A stretch of DNA of 64,000 nt, from positions 16,126 through 80,125 of the forward strand of contig QRFJ01006421.1 in assembly GCA_006176705.1 (NCBI GenBank), in the 5' to 3' direction. This stretch comes from Cocos nucifera. Lineage: Eukaryota > Streptophyta > Magnoliopsida > Arecales > Arecaceae. The notes beneath the pieces were generated by a model, which worked only from the letters and a program-made list of their open reading frames with translations, had not been told where the DNA came from and did no database searches. The position numbers and the translations under genes are program-made. Below are positions 33,841 to 45,371 of this stretch, in pieces; position 1 is the first letter of the stretch; each line of letters starts with the position of its first letter.

Positions 33841-35967
33841 GCTTTGATGTTGGACTACCTAAATTTTTAATTCAATTACGAAAGATTTTTGGGCACAATC
33901 AAGTACTTGAGGAGTTGGTGCGTGTATCAAGATGAGATCGACTACTCCTGATTTCAGGAGCTGTGTTCAATTGTGTTTTAATTTAGCAAAGTCTTGACCA
34001 GGGTAGCCGTAATGAGGAGTGATGAAACTAATTGCTTTGAGATACGACATGGATGTATTTTCTAGGATTGACAGTCTAACACTAAGTCATCTATTACACA
34101 AAGGTCATAGGGATGAATTATACGTTAATCATATTCACATAGGTTCTGATTATTGCGATTGCGACTATTTGACCTATCCATATATCAGATATCATTGCTA
34201 GATGGTCACTTTGATTAGTACAGAAAGTGGTTCCTATGCTACTGACTTAGATTTGAACCTGCGGAGTCACACACACTAGAGGTTTCTACCTAATCTATTG
34301 GCTGTGGTCAAGAGTCCCATTAGACAAGAACTCTTCGACTAAATATCCTATAGCATTAGGACACTGAGTTGTACTTATCTGAAACTCTCTGATAAAGAGT
34401 ATGGACTCTATGATCATAAGTTTTATTTATTTCGGATACCAAGGTCAAGAGTCCCACTAGACTAGGACTCTTCGATTAGGATTTCATATCGATGAATTCT
34501 ATTGCTCAATGACCTACCGAATTTGGACTCTAAGATTATGGGAGATTCAATTAGTGATTTTAACTCAATTTGATTGAGTTATGATTTTTGATTCAAGTCC
34601 AATTGAATTGGTTTCAGTTGGGTTTAACCCGATTAGGTCACAAGTTGACCTAATCGTCGAAGAGGTTCGAACCCTGATTTGATTAGAGGTTGGGCTTGAT
34701 CAATTTTTGATTTTATTGAGATTTAATTTAACATAATTAAGCCTAAATAGGTTTGATTTAATTTATTTTAATTAGGCGTAACCAATTTTTATTGGGTTGG
34801 CTCAGTTGGATGAAATTTGAATTTTAAAGACTGATTTGACTAGTCTTCTCTTCCCATGTGACACCTATGTCCCATGCCCACTTAGAATTTGATTTTTATT
34901 CTCTCATGACTTTTCTCCCATGAACATAATACCTCACGCCCTGATCTTCCACGTCCTCAATGGATAAGTTATGGTTAGTTGACATTCAAATTCAAAATGA
35001 GTTTGAATTTGAGTTGACAACAACCATATCTTATCGCTTGTGCCACCCTTCTCTTGTGCGCCAATTATCTCCACATGAAAGGGGTTTCACATGGGCTTTA
35101 CCTTGCTGAAGAGTGGGCACACAACTCCTTCACATGTTCCAAATAAGTTTGAATTGGTTTGGATGAAGTTTGAATTAAAATGAATTTTGAACTCAAACTA
35201 GCATTTAAACTAGTTTTTGGTTCCCCACATGCATAGAAGTTGTTCTTTATGAAAATATTAAAAGGAAAGTTTTTTGGGACATGTGCTACCACCTATTCTG
35301 AAGAGAGGACTTCTGTGATATTCATTTGGTGCATGGGAAGAGGCTTCAATCATCTCCAAGAGAGAGAAAACCAAGAGAGAAGGGGCGCAAGGTTTTTAGG
35401 GTGAGTGCAGTCCTAGGTATTCGACCTAGGTTTCGAGAAGCCATTGCATGGGCTACAAGCATCGTAAGCCCACAAAATTTTAGAGAAAACCTCCTCTGCT
35501 TCTCTACTACATCTACTAGCAATCCAAAGCATCTGTGAAGCCCATAGATGAAGATCGAAGCTGTTCGATCAAAACAGCCCCTGAAAGATTCTGATGTCGA
35601 GCTAGCACTCGTGGGGAGTTGATCAGGACCAGGAGGCTCATATGGATGATCTATGGAGGCCAGATATCTATGTGGATGCATCATGACCAGACCTCCTTGA
35701 TGATGATCAGATGGTGGCGATCGACTATCCGTGAAAAGGTATTGTGTTCTGAACATATAGATATAGTAAATAGTTTGCTGCATAGTTTTATTTTTTCAGA
35801 TCTATATGAATGCATGCATATTATGCTTAGATTCTTAGTATAGAATTTAATATTTTGATATGATCAGTATATAATTAATTAGATTAATTATTTTTTTATT
35901 TTATTTTTTCTATTTTCAAAATATTTTTTGAAAGTAGCACTGCAAATTCTGCACTATTTTCTTCAAA

Positions 35968-35979
35968 TGGTATCAAAGC
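35968..35979 (+). promoter_or_regulatory. Primer-binding site of Copia B (initiator tRNA-Met)
   Basis: TGGTATCAAAGC two bases after the LTR end TTTTCTTCA, identical to that of Copia A. Confidence 0.85.
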
Positions 35980-37705
35980 GAGGGTTCGCTAAACATGATA
36001 TGCTTGTATGTTTAGATTGATAATTTAGATTGATCTAAATATTAATCTAATAATCTGATTAATTAGATCTAAAAATTAAAATCAAGATCGCAAGGACTGC
36101 AGGTTGTCTTGCTATAGGGTTTACCCCCTATAGTGCAAAGATTGTCATTGTACATGCTTGATCTTGTAGTTGATCATAAAATTTCTAGATTAGATCTAAT
36201 TTTTATGATTTGATAAATTAGATTTTAATCTATTTTTTGATCATAAATATATATTTAGATAGGATCTAAAGTTTGATTCATGTTTAGTATTATGTAGTGT
36301 ACATAGTTTCAGATTAAACCCTGCAACTAGTGTTGTTTGTGAATTGAGCCGATTCAATTTTGAAGTGAGTCGACTTAATTAGTGAACAATGCCAAGTTAT
36401 GAAGAACCTTTCAAAATTTAAAAAATATTTTCAAAGTGCCGAACCCTAACCCTCAGCTCATAAACTTAATTAAAATTAAGTAAAATGATTTAGTGTCTAG
36501 AATTATAAATTAAAATCCTAAGTCATTAATCATAAACTTGTGGGTTATTGGGTTAGATGAATTAGGTCCATAAATTGAATTAGACCTAAGGTTAGTTAAA
36601 GAATGGACTAATTTAGAGTAATTGATCAAATCTAATTAAATATTAATTTATATTAGATCAAGGATTCTATAGACTTAATTACAATAGTTGTAGTTGGTCA
36701 AGTCCATGCCTTTAACAAGGACCAAATGGACTTGATTCATAGCTACACGGTCGAACCCAAAATTACTAAGTTGGTCAAATTAAAACTAATAAACCGGATG
36801 GTGTCTAAGGTAAGTTTGGCACTTTGACCAATGCTTTTTAATTGGGAGCTACTCGCATTGATTCGATCTTGATAAGTTAATGACATACCCCTTCTACTGA
36901 TCTCACTTACCTGGCCATCCTAGTGAATTAGATTTTGATTAGATTACTTGATGATTTAGGCTCACTCATGTCAATTAGGTAAATCAGTCTAACTAATTTA
37001 GGTGCTCTTAATGCTAGCCTAGATTAGATCCTTTTTGATCTAACTTTATGAAGTCAGTGGAAGAATCGAAATTGGCTCACTAAATTTTTTTTTTCTTCTT
37101 AAAATTTGTTAATTAAATCCTCTAAAATTATTAGATTCTTAAAAATGAAATAGTTATATAGATAACTAAATCATAGCCTCCTATTAAGTTGAGTGATAAT
37201 GGGTTCATTAGTATAATGATCATTGGAGGCCCAAAGGCCTAGTGATTATTGACTAATAAAATTATCATTCATAAAATGATAATTTGGTTAAGTCTTTCTG
37301 ATGGTGGTTAAGTTGGCCAACCAAAGTTGGGCCTGATCATTTATTAGTTAGATAAGACCAAATGTGGTCATGTTAATGGTTGGATCTAATCGAATCTTTC
37401 AGCAGAGGCCAAAGCCTACTGATTAGGTCTCCGGAGCAAAATCAAAATTACTAGAAGTTGTTTAGAGAAATAATTGATTTTGAATCTATCCATAGATGCA
37501 CATGGATTGACCAACAAAAGTTGAACTCATGTGTAGTCTTTGTGGATTCTAGTACCCACTAAGGAATTAAAGTAATTTATTGAATTGGAGGTAGAGGCTA
37601 CCAATTAGTATAAAATAGCAGAAGGACCTTTAGATTAAAGTCCAAGTCTTTAGGATAATTGATTCGTATACTAACTAGGTTTGGTTTTTTTTTTTTTGTG
37701 TAGAA
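35980..37705 (+). other. Copia B non-coding leader
   Basis: About 1.7 kb without a conserved ORF, colinear with the Copia A leader and with the reverse complement of 49240-51116. It contains the conserved hairpin (36112-36133). Confidence 0.8.
36112..36133 (+). promoter_or_regulatory. Conserved leader hairpin (Copia B copy)
   Basis: CTATAGGG, loop TTTACC, CCCTATAG: a perfect 8-bp stem. Compared with the 50793 copy two base pairs have changed on both sides (G-C to A-T, A-T to G-C), so pairing is kept although sequence is not. Confidence 0.75.
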
Positions 37706-38545
37706 ATGGCCATTAACCTATCACTCCGATCATTGTTAGACAATGACAAATTAATGGGATCCAACTTCGATAGCTGGTATCATAAGTTGAAAATCATCCT
37801 AGAGCATGAGTGAATTCTTTATATAGTAACAGATCCAGCACTTGAGGAGCCAACTCCGAATGCTAGAGGAGCCATACGAGATACTTACCAGAAGTGGCTC
37901 AACGATCGTACTATCATTTGGTGCATAATGCTGGCGGCAATAAATGATGAGTTTAGCTGCAGGTTCAAAAATGCCTAGCCATAGAAAATGCTTCAAATAT
38001 TGAATGAAGCTTTTGGCATGCTTGATGATGTTGAAAGGCACAAAATAAGTTGTGCCATTTTCAATGCTTAGATGAGGGATGGGGTCTCAATCATCGATCA
38101 TGTATTGTACATGATCGAGTTGATTGAGCACCTTAGCAAGGTGGGCTTTTCCCTGCATGAGCAGCTCAGTAAGGATGTGATTCTTAATTTTTTGCCCAAG
38201 TCTTACCTCCTTTTCCTGACTTATTTCAGAATGACAAAGCCTACAGTCAACTATCATAGCTTGTTGGGGTTGCTGTAGAACTTTGAGAAGGATCACCAAC
38301 TCCATAAGGAGATAGTGAATATAGTGGGAGGGTCTTTTTTTGGTCATTGACCCTTTAAGAAAGGGAGGAAGAACAAGAAGAAGAAGAACAAGAAGGTGTA
38401 GCCAAATGCTGGGACGACTGCAAAGGGTCAGACCAAGATGTGCAAGCCCGATCAAAGCCAGGTGGAGTGCTTCTTTTGCAAGAAATAGGGACACTAGAAG
38501 AGGAACTGTCCTTTGTACATTGCCTTCCTAGACCCAAATAGGCCG
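37706..38545 (+). pseudogene. gag: Copia B gag (decayed)
   Basis: Starts at ATG 37706 with MAINLSLRSLLDNDKLMGS, then an ordered Gag of the Copia UBN2 type: SWYHKLKIILEHE, stop, and later IDHVLYMIELIEHLSKVGF near 38095 and LNFLPKSYLLFLTYF near 38185. A Lys/Arg-rich tract (38358-38400) precedes a zinc knuckle at 38468-38509 that keeps Cys, Cys, His and the last Cys but has stop codons in place of residues before and after the His. Nearly all damage is stop codons in one frame (37811, 37977, 38069, 38277 and others), which suggests decay by point mutation. Confidence 0.85.
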
Positions 38546-38930
38546 AGGAGGAAGCAAGTTGTTGGTGGGCAAGATAATTATATAATAATATCTTATAATT
38601 TTTTCTTATTTGATTCTACTATCTATGTATTAGATACTGAAAGTCCTTATCATATTTATAATTCTATACAGGGCTTGCAGGTCAGTAGGAGATTTGATTA
38701 AGATAAGAGGTTTCTGAACGTTGGAGATGGAAGACAAGTTCCAATTCTAGCTTTAGAAATCATGAATCTTGTAATCAATTCAAATAAAGTTATTCCTAAT
38801 GAATGTCATTTTTGTCCCACTTTCTTATTGAAAGTCATTTTTGTAGGCCTTTTAGCCATGAATAGTTATGACATATCAATAAAAAAAATTTTGTAATGCC
38901 ATTTTGAATGGTTTTACAATTTTTATTAGA
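38545..38930 (+). pseudogene. pol: Copia B protease region (decayed)
   Basis: Protease active site reads LDTESPYHIYNS at about 38625-38660; DTE replaces the usual DSG/DTG, as in Copia A. It continues with RRFDKDKRFLNVGDGRQV and NECHFCPTFL. A frame break follows at about 38885-38935. Confidence 0.75.
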
Positions 38931-38933
38931 TGA

Positions 38934-39900
38934 TTGAATAACGGTATTTATTTATTAACTTTGTCTATTAACGTGGTTCAATCCTCTGATAAATACCCTA
39001 GAATTAGTGATGTATCGGAAGTCTACCTTTGGCACTGTAGGCTGGGTCATATTAATAAGAACAAAATAAATAGGTTAGCTCAAGAAGAAATTCTTGAGGT
39101 TAGTAATTATGAATTACTTCCGACCTGTGGGTTCTATCTTCTTGGTAAGATGACCAAGTCACCTTTTACTAAAAAAGATGAATGAGCCACTGAACTCTTG
39201 AGTCTAGTACATTCAGATGTATGTGGACCCATGAGCTCAAGTGCTAGAGGTGGATACTTCTACATCATAATCTTCACAAATGACCTATCGAGGTATGGTT
39301 ACGTCTATTTAATGAAACATAAGTCGAAGTCACTTGAAATATTCAAACTATTTCGAAATAAGGTGAAAAAGTAAATTGAAAGGAGTATTAAAACTCTTCA
39401 ATTTGATCGAGGGGGTGAGTACCTTTCCAATGAGTATCTGATATATCTAAGAGAGAATAAGATTCTCTCCTAATGGATCCCCCCTGAAACACCACAACCT
39501 AATGGTGTGTCTAAAAGGAGGAATCGATCTTGTTGGACATGGTTTGATCCATGATGGGGTTTGCTGGTTTGCCGATCTCCTTATGGGGATATGCGCTTGG
39601 GTCAGCTAGTTGCATTCTAAATAGGATTTCGAGTAAATCTATTAATAAAATACTATATGAGATATGGACAGGGAGTAAGCCAGTGCTCTCACACCTTAGA
39701 ATTTGGGGGTGTCCGGCTTATGTCAAACATTTAATGACAGACAAGTTTAGACCTAGGTCTGATAAGTGTAGTTTTATAGGTCACCCAAAAAAAATCAAAG
39801 AGTATTACTTCTACCTTACTGATGAGCAAAAAATGTTTGTCAGCCTTAAGACAGTCTTTTTAGAAAAGAAGTTTCTTGGTGAAGAAACTAATGCCTCTAA
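38934..39900 (+). pseudogene. pol: Copia B integrase (decayed)
   Basis: The zinc-binding region keeps WHCRLGHINKNK and LPTCGFYLLGK at 39028-39155; the second Cys of the HHCC set is replaced by Tyr. The catalytic core contains HSDVCGPMSSSARGGYF at about 39210 (first Asp), then FDRGGEYLS near 39400 (second Asp), and PPETPQPNGVSKRRNR near 39480 with Lys in the place of the catalytic Glu. A frameshift follows at about 39525. The C-terminal part is open from 39551 to 39900 (WGYALGSA, RIWGCPAYVKHL, RPRSDKC). Stops are present at 39183 and 39374. Confidence 0.85.
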
Positions 39901-40090
39901 GGTCAAACTTGATGAAGTTTGGCAAATGGAAAAACAGACACAAGTTGTTGAACCTAAGCTGGATCTGATTAGATCAGACCCAAAGCCCATTGTAGATGCA
40001 CCCTTAAGGCAATCTGGTAGATTACCACGTCAATCGGATAGGTACTATGATTTCTTGGTTCTGGATGGGGATCCCATCAAACCCGATGAG
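39900..40090 (+). pseudogene. pol: Copia B linker before reverse transcriptase
   Basis: End of the open frame that starts at 39551. It reads RLPRQSDRYYDFLVLDGDP, the linker before reverse transcriptase in this family, and breaks at CCCGATGAG where the LTR element of 40091-43772 inserted. Confidence 0.8.
40086..40090 (+). repeat. Left TSD (ATGAG) of the element in Copia B pol
   Basis: ATGAG before TATTGGATCC, repeated at 43773-43777. The related Copia A sequence without insertion reads GATGAGAACAATGAGGATCC at 14598. Confidence 0.85.
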
Positions 40091-41022
40091 TATTGGATCC
40101 TGGTATCACTCTGATAATAATTGTTAGCGCATCATCTTGGCATCACCTAGCTCTGATGCCATATTGTGGAAGCTCCTAATCTTTAGCGTGGACCACAAGA
40201 GACCTTTAACATTCTTTAAGACAGCGTATCATAGATCCATCTCCTAGATCTATGCTGGGGCACCACCCTCCTTAGACTTGAGGGAGGTGCCCCCTCTCTC
40301 TAGAGATTCTTTAGGAACCTAGGGCAACTACTCTAGAGAGAAGAGAGAAGAAAGGTTGAAGGGAGAAAAGATCTATATTGTTTTCACCTCTTTAAAACCC
40401 TGATACAACTTTTGTATTTATACGTAGCTATTAGGCCCAACCAAAAACTCTCCTGGCTAACCCAATACGTGAAAGCACTCATCAAGCCCATGTACACCCA
40501 TGTCTCCCATGCTCTCATCCTATGGATCTAAGCCCGACCCATACATGAGTTAGCCCTCTTAAGACCTCTCAAACTAGGCCTTAAGACCCCTAGGATAAGT
40601 TTCTATCCTAGCCCCAAACAGTCCCTCGCATAGCTCTACCCACAGACTGAGCCAGCTAGTCTCAGCACTGAGTCGGCTAACCCGAGATTGGGTCGGCTCA
40701 GTCTAAAACTGAGCGGACCCAGTTGCATGCCATGCTGCTGAGCCGACCCAGTTGCATGCCATGCTGGAGTCCTGAATGCGCTCGGGATGCGCTCCTCTCT
40801 ATTTGACCTATCCTCTGAGACTTAGTCGATCTAGTTTCAGACTGAGCCAGCTAATCTATAGAAATGATCCTTTTCTGCAATCTTGATTTTCTGGCTTTGA
40901 TTTCTTTGTCCACGTTGAATTTCAGATCTTTGAAGCACCAATCAAACCCCTGGAATTCTTGGAGCCAATATCCTGGCTCCTCTCATGGCCTCTAAGGCTT
41001 GGAAGCACCATCAATCCTCATA
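40091..41022 (-). mobile_element. Non-autonomous LTR element, 3' LTR (left copy)
   Basis: Direct repeat of 42879-43772 with scattered substitutions and indels. Ends are TATTGGATCC and AATCCTCATA against TGATAGGAATC and AATCCTCACA. A minus-strand TATA box (TATAAATAC) lies at 40422-40414. Minus-strand orientation is set by the primer-binding site beside the right LTR. Confidence 0.85.
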
Positions 41023-42864
41023 ATCTCTATCTTGGTGCCCCAAGCCTTAGCAAATCCCTTGGCAATACACTCTTGCACGATCTCGCTATCGATGTGCACC
41101 CTGGCAGCACCTATGCAAACATCACCTTCACCAATTCTCTTCAGTTGTTGTGCACCTTTGAGGCCTTTGGGATGACCACCTCTATCGCTGAAGACCTATG
41201 CTTGCTTCTTGGCACCACGCTGGAATTATAGGATCCCTTCTGCTTAGTAGTGCATCACTTTCTCTAGACTTTCCTGAAGAACCTATAGCATTTCTGCACC
41301 AGCACATGCTGTACCACCTGACACGATCTCCTCAGAGCTATGCTTGTTCACCTATATATGCCACTCCACTAGGAACTATGCATCACCGGCACTGACCCTT
41401 AGCCCTAAACTCATGCCAAATTTTCTCTCTACTTGTCAAACCACCATTGTGGAGCTCCACCTATATCCGAAGTCCATCTGATGCTGTAGAAGTCAACTCT
41501 ATCATCGAGTCCCTTGAGGCCAACCAATTAGTATTGCACTGTTGAGCCTATCGCTGCACCTTGAACACCATCGCTACCCCTTCAAACCATCCGCTCTCTA
41601 CGACCCTCTTTGAAGCTATCTTAGATACCTCCGTAACTCATGGTCACCTCCAAAACCCAAGAGCTCATTTAACTCTTCTGAATCCAGTGACTGAACCCTA
41701 GGAAATTCCACCCTAGCCTTCTCCTCTTCTACCCCTGACCAACCATCACTTCAATTATGGCCGAAGGAACTACAGCTCAAACCTATCCTGGGCTTAGACC
41801 CATCTACCTCATCCTAAGGCTCTCGAGACTCCATGACTCTTTTTGAGACCTACTCCAGGTCTTCCTGAGATGCTTCCGACACTCTCTACTGAGATACCTT
41901 CCTCGACTACTACACCATCGAACCTCTCTTAGCTCCTTTGCCTCTAGGGCAGCGCTTCTGCAGCACTCCAGTGCTCCCTGATTCATCTTGACACTACCTC
42001 CTCATATGTATCTGAATCCTCTCTTGCTATACACAAACCAACCTCCACTGAACTTCGACTCTCCTTGGTGCTCCTGCAGAAGAAACCTAATCTAGGACAC
42101 TCTCGACTGCCTAAGACCTCTTAGCGCTCCCTAAGACCTACTTTCGATCTCACTGAGATGCCTTTGACACTCTCTATCGAGATACCTCCTTTGGCTGCTG
42201 CACCACCGAGCCTCTCTCAGCCCCTATGCCTTCAGGGTAGCACTCCTACAGCACTCCAGCACTTCCTAACTCATCTCTACGCCGCTCTACAGCTGTCCAA
42301 CCCTAACTTGCTGGAACTCCATGGATCATCCATCTCCATCATCTCCAAGGCTCCATAAATCCATGCTTTGATTGAACTGTTGAATACATCTTTGATTATT
42401 TTTTTATCTTCCTCCAACCAAAGGACGTATAGTCACTTCTTCAGCCTTCCTTCGACCATTATCCCTTGAAAAATCTCTCTTTAATAGCCCCACACTATCC
42501 ATCTTTCTAAAAAATTATGATGCACTTTGCTGAGATACATTCCTCGACTGATGCATCATCGAGCCTCTCTCAGCCCTACATCTTCAGGAAAGCGCTACTA
42601 CAGCACTCCAGCACTCTCTGCCTTTTCTATCATCATACACCTTGATTTTTCCATCAAGATCGACCAGCAAATCATACATCCAAACCTTCCACCCCAAGAA
42701 AAATCCTTTTCATTAATCCTCTCAATCTCCACCTTCAACCCACTACTCCCGATTGACCACACCATAGCAATAACAAAGGTTGATCTGAGACATACCGTGG
42801 AATACTCGTGTAGATTTTTGATTTCATCTTGTATGACTTCTCCTTCACTTCCATGCACCATCAA
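41023..42864 (-). other. Internal region of the non-autonomous LTR element, no retroviral genes
   Basis: About 1.84 kb without recognisable gag or pol on either strand. The longest minus-strand reading (42864-42598) starts next to the primer-binding site and has no family I recognise. A block of about 120 bp occurs three times (41867-41985, 42147-42275, 42528-42620). The other ORFs here overlap the repeats or lack features. It may be a truncated element or contain captured host sequence; I cannot tell which. Confidence 0.6.
41867..42620 (-). repeat. Three dispersed copies of a 120-bp block
   Basis: Copies at about 41867-41985, 42147-42275 and 42528-42620 share landmarks GAGATACCT, CGAGCCTCTCTCAGCCC and ACAGCACTCCAGCACT in the same order. 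On the minus strand the first two give related peptides containing LECCRSA and RWCSSRGRYL. Confidence 0.8.
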
Positions 42865-42876
42865 GCTTTGATACCA
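42865..42876 (-). promoter_or_regulatory. Primer-binding site of the 40091-43772 element
   Basis: Minus-strand TGGTATCAAAGC, two bases from the LTR edge at 42879. A perfect 12-base tRNA-Met match, TGGTATCAGAGC, lies inside the LTR at 42908-42897. Confidence 0.8.
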
Positions 42877-42878
42877 AT

Positions 42879-43772
42879 TGATAGGAATCTAGTATCGCTC
42901 TGATACCAATTGTTGGTGCATCATCTTGGCATCACCAGCTTTAATGCCATATTATGGAAGCTCCCGATCTTTAGCATGGATCATAGGAGATCTTTGATAT
43001 TCTTTAAGGTAGCATATCATAGATCCATCACCTAGATCCATACTAGGGCACCTCCCTCCTTGGGCTTAAGGGAGGCACCCCCTCTCTCTAGGGTTTCTTC
43101 AAGAACCTAAGGCAACTACTTTAGAGAGAAGAGAGAAGAGAGGTTGAAGGAAGAAAAGATCTTTATTGCTTTCACCTCTTTAAAACTCTAATACAACCTA
43201 TGTATTTATACATAGCCATTAGGCCCGACCAAAAACTCTCCTGGCTAATCTAATACGTGAAAGCACTCATCAAGCTCATATACACCCATGTCTCCCATGC
43301 TCTCATCCTTTGGATCTAAGCCCGACCTATACATGAGTTAGCCCTCTCAAGACCTCTCAAACTAGGTCTTAAGACTCCTAGGATAAGTCCCTATCCTAGC
43401 CCCAAATAGACCCTCACGTAGCTCTACCCATAGACTGAGTCGACTCAATCTCAGTACTGAGCTGGCTAACCTAAGACTAGGTCGGCTCAATTTTAGACTG
43501 AGTCAATCCAGTTGTATGCCATGCTGTAGTCCCGAATGTATTCTTCTCTATTTGGCCTATCCTTTAAGACTTAGCCGATCTAGTTTCAGACTGAGCTAGC
43601 TAACTTACAGAAATGATCCTTTTCTGCAGTCTTGATTTTTCGATGTTGGTTTCTTGCTCCATCTTGAATCCTTGGTCTTTGAAGCACCAACCAAACCCCT
43701 GAAATCCTCGAAGCCAATACATTGGCTCCTCCCGTGGCCTCCTAAGGCTTGGGAGCACCATCAATCCTCACA
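42879..43772 (-). mobile_element. Non-autonomous LTR element, 5' LTR (right copy)
   Basis: Matches 40091-41022. It ends CTCACA, followed by the TSD ATGAG (43773-43777). A minus-strand TATA box (TATAAATAC) is at 43210-43202. Confidence 0.85.
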
Positions 43773-44640
43773 ATGAGAATGATGAGGATCCAATTACCTA
43801 TATGGATGCAATATAGAGATCAGACTCTAAAAAATGGTTTGAGGCCATAAAATTTGAAATGGTGTCCATGAAGATTAACGATGTATGGACATTAGTTGAC
43901 CCATCCAAAGGGGTTAAATCTATAGGATATAAGTGGGTCTTCAAAAAAAAAGAGGCGCAGATGGAAAGGTGGAGATCTATAAATTCCGTCTGATTGATAA
44001 GGGGCATCATCAACATTATGATGTTGACTATGATGAGACGTTCTCTCCTATGGCAATGTTCAAATTCATTCAGATTATGCTTGCCATAGCTGCCCATCTA
44101 GACTATGAACTTTGGTAGATGGATGTGAAAATAGCTTTTTTGAATGGAGAGCTGGATGAAGAGGTGTATATGATACAGCTTGAAGGATTCACATCCATAG
44201 ATGAGTTTAAGGTGTGTAGGCTTCAGAGGTCCATTTATGGACTGAAGCAGGCATCTAGGAGCTGGAACATATGATTTGATAAAATAATCAAAACTTATGG
44301 CTTTGTTAAGAATGAAGAGGAGCCCTACATATACAAGTAGGCTAATAGTCTAGTAATTATTTTCTAGTATTGTATGTAAATGATATTCTCTTAATCAGAA
44401 ATGATGTCCCTACATTATAAGGAATAAAGATCTGGCTGTCATCAAATTTCTCCATGAATGATCTAGGAGAAGGTTCCTACATCCTAAAGATAAAGATCTA
44501 TAGAGATAGATCTAAAAGATTACTTGGATTGTCCCAATCTACATCATTGATACTGTGCTAAAATGGTTTAGCATGGAATATTCCAAGAAAGGCTATCTAT
44601 CGATAGGCCACGAAATTTTTTTTCAAAGAGGGATTGTTCG
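43773..44640 (+). pseudogene. pol: Copia B reverse transcriptase (decayed)
   Basis: Resumes Copia B pol after the insertion. It starts ENDEDPITYMDA, then NDVWTLVDPSKG near 43880, a frameshift at about 43955, HHQHYDVDYDETFSPMAM near 44005, VKIAFLNGELDEEVYM near 44130 and YGLKQASRSWN near 44235. The catalytic YVDD box reads YVND (about 44368), so the first metal-binding Asp is lost. GMKIYRD-like residues follow near 44490. Stops occur at 44117 and elsewhere. Confidence 0.85.
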
Positions 44641-45357
44641 ACAACACCTCTACAAAGAGAGTGCATGAGGAGAATACCATATGCTTCGATAGTGGATTCT
44701 ATCATGTACGCCATGACATGTACACGATCAGATGTTGCATACTTGCTAGGGTTAGTGAGTAGATACCAATCTAATCCAGGGAAGAACCACTGGAAGGTTG
44801 TTAAAACCATCCTGAAGTATTTAAGAAATACTAGGGACCCGTGGATTATATATGGTGAATCAAATTTGAAACTTATATGGTTCACCGAATCCAATTTTCA
44901 GTCTGATCATGATGATAGCAAGAGTGTATCAAAATATATATTTATCCTTAATGATGGGGCTGTCTATTGAAAGAGTTTCAAGCAGCATACTATGGTCGAT
45001 TTAGTTTGCAAGGTAGAGTATGTCACTACATCGGATGCTATCAAAGAAGCGGTGTGGTTGAAAAAATTCATCATCGAGCTCGGAGTAGCACCCTTCCTTA
45101 ATGGTCCAGCTCTGCTCTATTGTGATAGCTTTAGAGCCATTGCTCAAGCGAAGAAATCGAAGGTACACTAGTGGGCGAAGCATATTTTACACCGCTATCA
45201 TCTTGTCTGAGGGATCGTGGATCGAGGTGACGTCGACCATTAGAAGATCGATGGAAAGAAAAACATGGCTAATTCATTCATTAAAGCTATTGTGATGAAG
45301 GAGTTCAATGACTTAAAGTTGAAGATAGATATTAGATACTACACTAATTGGCTTTAG
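44640..45357 (+). pseudogene. pol: Copia B RNase H (decayed)
   Basis: Open stretch 44665-44970 with RIPYASIVDSIMYAMTCTR and FTESNFQSDHDD, where the first catalytic Asp of FTDSSF has become Glu. It continues with VCKVEYVTTSDA, LLYCDSFRAIAQAKK and KHILHRYH, then a stop at about 45357. The domain that removes the RNA template during replication is thus complete in outline but broken by stops near 44969 and 45170. Confidence 0.85.
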
Positions 45358-45360
45358 TCC

Positions 45361-45371
45361 AAGTATGAGAT
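45361..45371 (+). promoter_or_regulatory. Copia B polypurine tract (degraded)
   Basis: AAGTATGAGAT directly before the 3' LTR start TGTTGGG. The Copia A equivalent is AAGTGAGAG (48752-48760). The usual form in this family is AAGTGGGAGAT. Confidence 0.6.

Larger units (their letters stand above)
15002..35965 (+). mobile_element. Copia B, 5' LTR (split in three by two insertions)
   Basis: Segments 15002-15336, 20335-20473 and 33841-35965 align in order with the uninterrupted 3' LTR at 45372-47577. The start TATTGGAAATATGTTCC is the family LTR start with one change, and the end TTTTCTTCA lies directly before the primer-binding site. The first gap holds the CACTA element and the second the Gypsy array. 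A segment at about 34917-35318 is absent from the 3' LTR but present in Copia A, so the 3' LTR has a deletion. Confidence 0.9.

Noticed and set aside
42598..42864. 88-residue minus-strand ORF beside the primer-binding site as a new gene
   Set aside because: Position suits an element ORF, but no motif is recognisable and the frame closes in the repeated block; kept only as part of the internal region.
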